Notes under the pieces: generated by a model
Told to the model about the DNA's origin: nothing
Database searches by the model: none
Seen by the model: the letters and a program-made list of their open reading frames with translations, nothing else
Shown: piece after piece, positions 15,126 to 21,572 of the stretch
Layout: each line of letters opens with the position of its first letter
Position numbering within the stretch: position 1 is the stretch's first letter
Made by a program: the position numbers and the translations under genes
Assembly (NCBI GenBank): GCA_934402395.1
Contig: CAKRTQ010000004.1
Span: 1-64,000, forward strand
DNA from: an uncultured Eubacteriales bacterium
GTDB lineage: Bacteria; Bacillota; Clostridia; Oscillospirales; CAG-272
Length of the DNA: 64,000 nt
Direction: 5' to 3'

Positions 15126-18032
15126 TTAAAGCTCCTCTTTTGTTGTGAAAATATCTCCGGCTTCTTCTATCTTTTCGCGGCTTCCGACGACGGCGCAAAG
15201 TCCCTCGGCGGCAAGCGCGCCGATAAGGGAAGCCATGCCTTCGATGTCCTCGGGCTTTGTAGACATGACGAGCTTTTTGTCCGCGCGGCGGCATTCGTCG
15301 TTGTAATGCTCAAAATAGTTGTTCTGCGCCGCATTTCCTATGTCACGCGGGCAGAGAGGACGCTCATATCCCGCAGCCGTTGAAATGATGTACTTATCAA
15401 TATCGGGTGTCCTTGCGGCAAAATCGCGGAGGTATTCCACGGTGTTGTCGTATGCGTCGAGCGTTTTTCCGACGCTCGGGTCACGGTATGAGGTGAACAC
15501 GGCTTTTCCGTTGGCGGAAACGCCGAAGGATACCCCGTATGCACCGCCGCGCACACGGACCTCATTCCACAGCCAGTCGAGCGAGAGTATCTTTGAGAGG
15601 ACCATCATGCGGGGATCGACCTTTATGCCCGCTTTGATATAGTTGAAGCCTTTTGCCACGTAGTTTATGCCGGCGGGTATGATGAACGCCTCGTTGCCGT
15701 GATATTCGGGTGTAAGGGTGTAGTGCATACCGCTTCCGGTCCCGGTGCTGAATTCGGGAGCTGCGGCGCGGAAGGCTGCTACGGCGTCGCTGTCGCCGGT
15801 TATGCCGACTGTGAGATTTTCAAGTGTCAGTTCGCGTACAACGGCGGCAAGTCCTGCCTTTACTTCATCAAATTTTGCGTCAAAGTCGGAAGCAAGGGAA
15901 GTGAGGAATCTGTAATACGAAATACCGCCGAGTTTTTCATCGTATGCGCCGTCGATCGAGCAGTATGACATCACACGCATCGAGGCAAACGAGTTGCCGC
16001 GCTGCGCGATCGACATCTGCAGCATGTTTTTGTCCTGTGTTATGAGTTTGCCGATCTCGTCCTTATCGAACACAGAGCTGCCTATGACCTCGCCGACCAG
16101 TGCCAGCGCATCGGGGATATCGTTTTCAAGCATACTTGCACGCACGGAAAGCACAGGCGTTACCTTGCTTATATCCCGTCTGTCGGTAAATGTTGCGGTA
16201 ACGGTGCTGAATCTGCCGAGCTTTGTCTTTATTGCGATATCAAGCTCTGCCGCTGAGTGCTTTTCGGTCGCGATATCGCCGAGAAGATCGCCGAGCAGTG
16301 CCGCGTAGGGGATAAGCTCGGGGCTGAGACCGGAAAGATCAAAGTAATAGTTCACGTACGCTATCTTTTTGGTGAACATTTCGGTAAGCAGGAGAGGTCT
16401 GCCGCGGAATTCGTCAACGCGGTAGGGAAGCTCGGTTATCGAATCGCTCACATCGTCAAGCGCAAGGCGCGGAAGGGTGGCTATTCCCTCCGGGGTGTCC
16501 TCCGCCTTCTGGAATTCGACCAGCTCGCGGTTCTTTTCGACCAGTGCGGCGATCTCGGCGTCGCTTAGAGTCGCGCGGTATGCCGCAATGCGGTCGGCTT
16601 CAGCCTTGGCTTCCTCGGCTGCAAGAGTACGGGAAGGTGTAAGCACGACAACAGCTTTGTGCTTGCTGTCAAGGATGTAATCTTCGATAAGCTTTTCAAA
16701 ATATCTGCCCTCGACTCCCGCTTTGATGTTGCGGAGCGCCTCCTCGTATTCAAGGTAGGTCTCGGGCTTTCCGCCGTAAAGCCAATCGGAAAGAATGTCA
16801 AAATTGTAAAGCAGACCTGCGGGCGCGCTTCCTTGCTTGCCCTCGCGCAGACGGAATTCCGCCTGATTTATTTCGGCGAGAAGCGCTTTTTTGTCTATGC
16901 CCTCACGCGCAAGGCGGCGCAGCTCGGTGAAGAGCAGGGAAAGAAACGCATCATTTTTGTCGGCATCTGTCTTGCGTATCTCAAATGTAAGGTAGGGCTG
17001 GGATATTCCGTCGTAAACATACGCGCTCATATCGCTTGCCATGCCGCTCTCAAGAACGGCTTTTTTGATGGGGGAATCATTTGTATCGGTAAGCACTGAC
17101 ATGAGTATGTCAAGAGCCAGCATTTTTTCGCGTTCGGTGTGGTCGCCGACGACGCAGGAGTAGGAAATGTAGCTGTTCCCGTCAAGACTGTCGCTTTCGG
17201 CAATGGGATATTCCGCGCATACATCGGTGTTTACGACCGGTGCCTGAACGGGAACGTCAATGTGCCTGCCCGTGCGCTCATATTTTGAAAGATATTCGCG
17301 GTCGATATATTCGAGTCGCTCGGCAATATCCATCTTTCCGTAGAGGTACATGAAGGAGTTTTCGGGATGATAGTATTTACGGTACGCGGCAATGAATTTG
17401 TCGTATGTAAGGTCGGGAATATTCGCGGGGGCGCCGCCGGAGGAATGACGATAGATCGTATCGGGATAGAGAGCCTCCTCTACCTTTCCCATCATGCGTC
17501 TGTCGACAGAGGAATACGCCCCCTTCATTTCGTTGAAGACAACACCTTTGTAGGTCATGGGGGCATCGGGGCTTTCTATTTCGTAATGCCAGCCCTCCTG
17601 CATGAAGATCTTTTCCTCCTCGCATACTCTGGGGGCAAATACGGCGTCAAGATATACGCCCATAAGGTTGGCAAAATCGCGGTCGTTGCAGCTTGCAACG
17701 GGATAGCCCGTCTTGTCGGGGAAGGTTATTGCGTTGAGGAACGTTGCCATCGAACCTTTGAGAAGGTCAACGAACGGCTCTTTTACGGGATATTTTTTTG
17801 AGCCGCAGAGCACGGAATGTTCAAGGATATGGAATACGCCGGTGCTGTCCTCGGGCAGGGTCTTGAAGAAAACGGAAAAGACCTTGTTGTTGTCATCGGC
17901 ATCAAGATAGATCATTTTTGCGCCGGATCTGATATGTTCAAGCTCGTAGAGATCGGCATCCACCTCGTTGACATGAGTGATCCGCATCACTTTAAAGCCG
18001 GCAATAACGCCGCCAGGTTTAAGTTCGGTCAT
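15126..18032 (-). CDS. M16C family zinc metalloprotease (PreP/insulinase-like)
   Basis: 968 residues, the length of single-chain presequence-protease-like enzymes. The inverted zinc motif HxxEH is seen at residues 68-72 (HILEH), followed by SVLCGSKKYPVKEPF and the downstream NEMKGAYSS that supplies the third ligand. The second, catalytically inactive half follows, with the M16C-associated domain between. No signal peptide, so cytoplasmic degradation of peptides is likely. A consensus promoter lies upstream and rarA downstream. Confidence 0.93.
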   Translation of the reverse strand: MTELKPGGVIAGFKVMRITHVNEVDADLYELEHIRSGAKMIYLDADDNNKVFSVFFKTLPEDSTGVFHILEHSVLCGSKKYPVKEPFVDLLKGSMATFLNAITFPDKTGYPVASCNDRDFANLMGVYLDAVFAPRVCEEEKIFMQEGWHYEIESPDAPMTYKGVVFNEMKGAYSSVDRRMMGKVEEALYPDTIYRHSSGGAPANIPDLTYDKFIAAYRKYYHPENSFMYLYGKMDIAERLEYIDREYLSKYERTGRHIDVPVQAPVVNTDVCAEYPIAESDSLDGNSYISYSCVVGDHTEREKMLALDILMSVLTDTNDSPIKKAVLESGMASDMSAYVYDGISQPYLTFEIRKTDADKNDAFLSLLFTELRRLAREGIDKKALLAEINQAEFRLREGKQGSAPAGLLYNFDILSDWLYGGKPETYLEYEEALRNIKAGVEGRYFEKLIEDYILDSKHKAVVVLTPSRTLAAEEAKAEADRIAAYRATLSDAEIAALVEKNRELVEFQKAEDTPEGIATLPRLALDDVSDSITELPYRVDEFRGRPLLLTEMFTKKIAYVNYYFDLSGLSPELIPYAALLGDLLGDIATEKHSAAELDIAIKTKLGRFSTVTATFTDRRDISKVTPVLSVRASMLENDIPDALALVGEVIGSSVFDKDEIGKLITQDKNMLQMSIAQRGNSFASMRVMSYCSIDGAYDEKLGGISYYRFLTSLASDFDAKFDEVKAGLAAVVRELTLENLTVGITGDSDAVAAFRAAAPEFSTGTGSGMHYTLTPEYHGNEAFIIPAGINYVAKGFNYIKAGIKVDPRMMVLSKILSLDWLWNEVRVRGGAYGVSFGVSANGKAVFTSYRDPSVGKTLDAYDNTVEYLRDFAARTPDIDKYIISTAAGYERPLCPRDIGNAAQNNYFEHYNDECRRADKKLVMSTKPEDIEGMASLIGALAAEGLCAVVGSREKIEEAGDIFTTKEEL

Positions 18033-18074
18033 TGGTAATTCTCCTTTGGGATTTTAATCTGATCTTACATTATA

Positions 18075-18103
18075 ATTATAAATCCCGGACGGTGATTTGT
18101 CAA
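18075..18103 (-). promoter_or_regulatory. Promoter of the M16C protease gene
   Basis: Minus strand TTGACA (18103-18098), 17 bases, TATAAT (18080-18075). Confidence 0.87.
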
Positions 18104-18121
18104 GAAGAATCGCATAAAAGG

Positions 18122-18150
18122 CGAGCTGCCGCGCATCGCGCGGCAGCTCG
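18122..18150 (-). terminator. Terminator of the 18170-19446 minus-strand unit
   Basis: A 13-bp perfect GC-rich stem (18122-18134 with 18138-18150), loop of 3, followed on the minus strand by CTTTTATG. It lies 20 bases after the stop of the membrane protein gene. Confidence 0.75.
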
Positions 18151-18169
18151 GGAAAAAATATTAAGGTTG

Positions 18170-19189
18170 TTAACCGTGCAGAATATCATGAAGCATATCT
18201 GCACATTGCTTTTCAAGTACTTTGCATTCCTGCCTTTTGACATAATATGATTCTCTTGCTTGCCATATAAGGTCAAAGGCACGTTGATTTCCGCAATTGG
18301 TGGGGAAACATTGGAAAATACATCTGATCTTCTCTTTCGTAGATGTTGACGGAGTAAAGCAGTCAAAGCAATCCAACTTCGCGATCTCCGCTTCATATCG
18401 GATGAATACATAATAAAGCTCGCTATTTTCAATTTTTCTGAGTCGCTCAAGCTCTGTCGGGGCAATCAGTTTGTCTTTTTCAAGCTGCTCTTTTCTGTGT
18501 TCATATTCTTCTTGTGATTCTTTGGCGTCCTTTTTTTGTGCGCTTGCAAGTCTCGCGGCATATTGCGGGTCGCTGGTCACTGTACTGTCCGCTATCTCAC
18601 TCGGCGCGTTTATTCTGCACGATACGGAGATCCGAACATTCAGCGCATATATGGATACCAGACATGCTGCTGTTATAGTGAAAATAAATATGCCCTTTAT
18701 TCCGGCAATATGCCCTATATCCAGAGCGACAGGTATATTTACCGGTGCGAATATAACGATAGTCAGTATCACGCAAAGCCAGTTGACTTTGTTCTTCGAA
18801 TAAACATATCTTGACAATAGCAAATCGGCGACTATGTTGAGGGTTCCCACAAACAACATACCGATGATTTCATTGCTGCTCGACAAACATCTTGTCAGGG
18901 CGAATACTGCCAACAGATAAGCGGCAAAGATGATCCATTTGATAATATTTAGTTTTAATTTCTTTTTATCTTTTTCTGCTTTAATCTCTCTTTTTATGTT
19001 ATTTATTGTATTTTGCTGGTTTTTGTGGATTTCTTGAAAGCTAACTTCTTTGGTGTTGATTACGTTTTCCCACAATTTTATGTTGTTTTCCAAGTTCGCC
19101 AACTCCAGAAGATTACAGCCTTTCTCATTTATCAATTGAAGAGAGAGTTCACGACATCGTTCGCCTGTGATTTTGTTTCCGTCATACAT
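18170..19189 (-). CDS. Hypothetical membrane protein with coiled-coil flanks
   Basis: 339 residues, not recognised. The first 85 are charged and helical (NNIKREIKAEKDKKKLKL), then four hydrophobic segments between about residues 86 and 190, then a charged, probably coiled-coil region (KKDAKESQEEYEHRKEQLEK) and a C-terminal part with several cysteines (KLDCFDCF, CIFQCFPTNC). A ribosome site GGGAAAGGA precedes ATG. Codon use is more AT-rich than the flanking housekeeping genes, suggesting an accessory gene. It follows a Cys-rich mini-protein gene by 23 bases in the same transcript. Confidence 0.7.
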   Translation of the reverse strand: MYDGNKITGERCRELSLQLINEKGCNLLELANLENNIKLWENVINTKEVSFQEIHKNQQNTINNIKREIKAEKDKKKLKLNIIKWIIFAAYLLAVFALTRCLSSSNEIIGMLFVGTLNIVADLLLSRYVYSKNKVNWLCVILTIVIFAPVNIPVALDIGHIAGIKGIFIFTITAACLVSIYALNVRISVSCRINAPSEIADSTVTSDPQYAARLASAQKKDAKESQEEYEHRKEQLEKDKLIAPTELERLRKIENSELYYVFIRYEAEIAKLDCFDCFTPSTSTKEKIRCIFQCFPTNCGNQRAFDLIWQARESYYVKRQECKVLEKQCADMLHDILHG

Positions 19190-19212
19190 TTACGTTACAT
19201 CCTTTCCCGTTA

Positions 19213-19446
19213 TCAAGCTCTTGAATGCTTGCCGATACCGCAGCGGTCATAAGGATATTTCCCGGAACCTGTCTGCGTACATGTTTTTGCCTCGACCCGA
19301 TAGTAGCGGCAGTTGCCGCAGCAGCTTACTTCGTATGAATTGAATTCACCGCTTCCGCACGAGTCTTCCGGGGAATGTGCGTATCCCGTGTACCCGCATT
19401 TTCTCTCGCCGATACGGTAATATCTGCACTCATAACATTTGCTCAT
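19213..19446 (-). CDS. Small protein with two Cys-rich repeats
   Basis: 77 residues made of two copies of a 30-residue unit, CxxCxYYRxxxxxCxxTGxxxxPxDxCGxG: CYECRYYRIGERKCGYTG and CGNCRYYRVEAKTCTQTG. Four cysteines per unit suggest two small zinc-binding modules. I recognise no family name. Start ATG 19446 is set by AGGAGGA 7 bases upstream and the exact promoter at 19505-19533; upstream in-frame codons belong to the leader. First gene of a two-gene unit with the membrane protein. Confidence 0.75.
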   Translation of the reverse strand: MSKCYECRYYRIGERKCGYTGYAHSPEDSCGSGEFNSYEVSCCGNCRYYRVEAKTCTQTGSGKYPYDRCGIGKHSRA

Positions 19447-19504
19447 TGAAAAATCCTCCTGAGAATTTAATAATTTTTCCGTATATACGGACGCCTGTGA
19501 ATAC

Positions 19505-19533
19505 ATTATACTCTATATATCGACAATTGTCAA
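19505..19533 (-). promoter_or_regulatory. Promoter of the Cys-rich protein gene
   Basis: Minus strand TTGACA (19533-19528), 17 bases, TATAAT (19510-19505). The region up to the divergent XRE gene is only about 45 bases, so regulation may be shared. Confidence 0.85.
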
Positions 19534-19577
19534 TACACAGAGCATATATTATTATAAATTACGGAGAAAAAGGTTCA

Positions 19578-19865
19578 ATGAAAAAACCATTCGGACTCCG
19601 AAATAAAAAACAGGGTATGGAAATGATATCTTACGCACCGTTTTACAGAACTCTCAGTGAAAAAAATATTACGACTTACAAGCTTATCAATCAGTACAAT
19701 GTCAGCAGAAGCCTTATCGACCGTCTCAAGCACAATAAACCTCTGAGCACGGTCACATTGAATGACCTGTGTATAATTCTGAATTGCCGGATCGACGATA
19801 TAGTTGAATATGTGCCGGACAAAGACGAGATAAACGAAAAGCTTTACGCCATCAATGTGAGATAA
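19578..19865 (+). CDS. XRE-family helix-turn-helix regulator (YozG-like)
   Basis: 95 residues. The core reads ISYAPFYRTLSEKNITTYKL, then NQYNVSRSLIDRLKHNKPLS and LNDLCIILNCRIDDIVEYVP, the standard Cro/C1-type HTH with the terminal IxDIVEY motif of small clostridial regulators. ATG 19578 has AAAAGG just upstream; an internal ATG at 19623 is possible. Divergently placed from the Cys-rich/membrane pair, which it may control. It also lies left of the invertible segment, separated by H6. Confidence 0.85.
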   Translation: MKKPFGLRNKKQGMEMISYAPFYRTLSEKNITTYKLINQYNVSRSLIDRLKHNKPLSTVTLNDLCIILNCRIDDIVEYVPDKDEINEKLYAINVR

Positions 19866-19933
19866 ACGGCGGTGTGAAAAAAAGAAAGTTTTTTGCCGCT
19901 GCCGGCATGGGGCGTATAATCCGGTAAATATAC

Positions 19934-19984
19934 AAATATGGGGTGTTAAAAAACTCAAAACGAGTTTTTTAACACCCCATATTT
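19934..19984. terminator. Palindromic element H6 (TTAAAAAACTC family), bidirectional
   Basis: A 23-bp perfect stem (19934-19956 with 19962-19984), loop AAAAC, the longest of the family. It ends the XRE gene transcript and would also stop leftward transcription leaving the invertible segment 86 bases away. Confidence 0.88.
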
Positions 19985-20069
19985 TCAGACTTTGACGACC
20001 GGCGATTTTAAAGTATATATCGTCTGCTTATTTATAAATTTTAGCCTGTTGTTAATAAAGCAGTGTGTG

Positions 20070-20095
20070 CCATAAAGGTTCTCCATTTACGGTAT
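20070..20095 (+). repeat. Left inverted repeat (IRL) of the invertible segment
   Basis: 26 bases, CCATAAAGGTTCTCC followed by ATTTACGGTAT. Its reverse complement occurs at 21483-21508 with one mismatch (25/26). The match ends abruptly on both sides. Confidence 0.9.
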
Positions 20096-20106
20096 ATCAT
20101 TTTTTC

Positions 20107-20127
20107 ATGTATCTGCCACTGATACAT
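20107..20127. promoter_or_regulatory. Small hairpin just downstream of the invertible promoter
   Basis: ATGTATC (20107-20113) and GATACAT (20121-20127) form a 7-bp inverted repeat right after the -10 box on the minus strand, at the start of the predicted transcript. It could be a regulator site or a 5' stabilising hairpin. Confidence 0.5.
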
Positions 20128-20131
20128 TATC

Positions 20132-20160
20132 ATTGTAGCACACGGGAAGGTGCTTGTCAA
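20132..20160 (-). promoter_or_regulatory. Outward-facing promoter inside the invertible segment
   Basis: Minus strand TTGACA (20160-20155), 17 bases, TACAAT (20137-20132). In the orientation given it fires leftward through IRL toward H6 and no gene. After inversion it would sit about 40 bases inside the right repeat and face the operon starting at 21573. Confidence 0.83.
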
Positions 20161-20302
20161 TACTTTGTGAAAACCAATTGTAATAATTGTGGCAAAAAAA
20201 ATCGATTTTAGTGTATTATTACGATGGCGGATAATAAACAGTAAGAAAAAAATGATTCTTCACTGCAATTGCAGTCAATTATTGAACGGAGGAAAATGAA
20301 AA

Positions 20303-21445
20303 ATGTCAAAACGGGGAGAAAACATCTGGCGCAGAAAAGACGGGCGCTGGGAAGCGCGTTACATAAAAGGGCGCAATGGTGCACGCGCTGTATACGGATA
20401 TCTGTATGCAAAAAGCTATGCGGAGGTAAAGGCGAAGAAAATGGAGGTACAGCAGGAGTGCGCGGACCGCCCCGCTGCGATGAGCCGCGAATCATTTTCC
20501 GCGCTTGCCGATGCGTTTCTGTGCCGGAAAAAACATCATGTCAAGGAAAGCACCGTATCAAATTACCGATACAGGATCGATCGCTACCTGATACCGTATT
20601 GGGGCAATACGCCGTTACAGCATATAAACAGTATTGCTGTTGACAAATTTACCGATCATCTTTTTTGCGTATTCCATCTTGCGCCAAAAACGGTAAAGGA
20701 TGTTTTGTCATTGTTTGATTCTGTGCTTAAATTCGGCTGTGAGAACAATTTTATTGTTGTCAAACCCTGCGTGACAGTTCCGAAGGTGCCTAAAAACAAC
20801 GTTACAGTGATGTCCCGGCAGGATCAGGAGAGGCTGATGCGGCATCTGTGGGAGAATATGGACCTTGAGCGGTCAGGGGTGATCCTCTCGCTTGTTACGG
20901 GAATGAGGATCGGGGAAATATGTGCTCTTAAAAAAGGCGCCTTTGATTTCAGCCGGTCGACCGTGTCGGTTACCGGTACAGTTCAGCGCATTGCCCGACA
21001 AAAAGATGAAAACGGCTCCACCAAGCTGGTCTTATCAAGCCCGAAAAGCAACAGTTCCGTAAGGGTCATTCCGCTTTCGGGATCCTTTTCGGAATGGTTT
21101 GAAAGTCTTTGCGCGGACCTGAGCGATGATGACTATATCATCACCGGAACGTCCAAATACAGCGAACCGCGCAATTATTACAGAAAATATACGCGTTATC
21201 TGAAGGAGTGCGGGCTTGGCGACCGTGGCTATACTTTTCATACACTTCGCCATACATTTGCAACTGAAGCGATAAGAAACGGTATAAATGCAAAAAGCTT
21301 AGCTGAGATACTGGGGCATTCAAGCGTAAAAATTACATTGGAACGGTATGTCCACCCGTCATTTGAACAAAAAAAGCAGGAGATCGAAAAGGTGATGTTG
21401 TGTCACCCATTGCAGTCGTGGCTACAGTCACCGGATAAACAGTGA
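20303..21445 (+). CDS. Tyrosine recombinase (site-specific DNA invertase candidate)
   Basis: 380 residues. The N terminus (IWRRKDGRWEARYIKGRNGA) is an AP2-like integrase DNA-binding domain, then a SAM-like core-binding domain (about 65-165). The catalytic domain holds Arg202 (TGMRIGE), the HTLRHTFA motif with His313 and Arg316, His339 (LGHSS) and the nucleophile Tyr349 (RYVHP), so all key residues are present. GGAGG precedes ATG 20303. It lies wholly between the inverted repeats, making it the likely catalyst of inversion. Its relatives also include ICE/phage integrases, but no such genes adjoin. Confidence 0.92.
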   Translation: MSKRGENIWRRKDGRWEARYIKGRNGARAVYGYLYAKSYAEVKAKKMEVQQECADRPAAMSRESFSALADAFLCRKKHHVKESTVSNYRYRIDRYLIPYWGNTPLQHINSIAVDKFTDHLFCVFHLAPKTVKDVLSLFDSVLKFGCENNFIVVKPCVTVPKVPKNNVTVMSRQDQERLMRHLWENMDLERSGVILSLVTGMRIGEICALKKGAFDFSRSTVSVTGTVQRIARQKDENGSTKLVLSSPKSNSSVRVIPLSGSFSEWFESLCADLSDDDYIITGTSKYSEPRNYYRKYTRYLKECGLGDRGYTFHTLRHTFATEAIRNGINAKSLAEILGHSSVKITLERYVHPSFEQKKQEIEKVMLCHPLQSWLQSPDKQ

Positions 21446-21450
21446 CTGTA
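21423..21450 (+). terminator. Weak hairpin across the recombinase stop codon
   Basis: TACAGTCAC (21423-21431) pairs with GTGACTGTA (21442-21450), then TTTCC. It could limit read-through from the recombinase gene into the collagen-like gene in the present orientation. The short T run makes it a weak terminator. Confidence 0.45.
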
Positions 21451-21482
21451 TTTCCTACATTATTGTTTATATCTGTTTTTCA

Positions 21483-21508
21483 ATACCGTAAAGGGAGAAC
21501 CTTTATGG
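21483..21508 (-). repeat. Right inverted repeat (IRR) of the invertible segment
   Basis: 26 bases, reverse complement of IRL with a single mismatch. It contains GGGAGAACCTTTATGG, a ribosome-site-like string followed by ATG GTA TGA, a two-codon ORF; the real start of the next gene is 21573. Confidence 0.9.
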
Positions 21509-21572
21509 TATGAGACAAACAGTTGTGCTTTACTCCAAGAAAAAAATGATAAAGCGACAGGAGGACAGACTT

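Larger units (their letters stand above)
20070..21508. mobile_element. Predicted invertible promoter segment carrying its own recombinase
   Basis: A 1,439-bp segment bounded by 26-bp inverted repeats. It contains one tyrosine recombinase gene pointing right and, at its left end, an outward (leftward) promoter. No transposase, phage or conjugation genes are present and no flanking target duplication was seen. Recombination between inverted repeats would flip the segment and swing the promoter toward the collagen-like/cohesin operon at 21573. The IRs, recombinase and promoter are seen; inversion itself is inferred. Alternative: a minimal integrated element. Confidence 0.75.

Noticed and set aside
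20303..21445. Recombinase as integrase of a prophage or conjugative element
   Set aside because: No phage, relaxase or excisionase genes nearby and the inverted rather than direct repeats fit inversion better.
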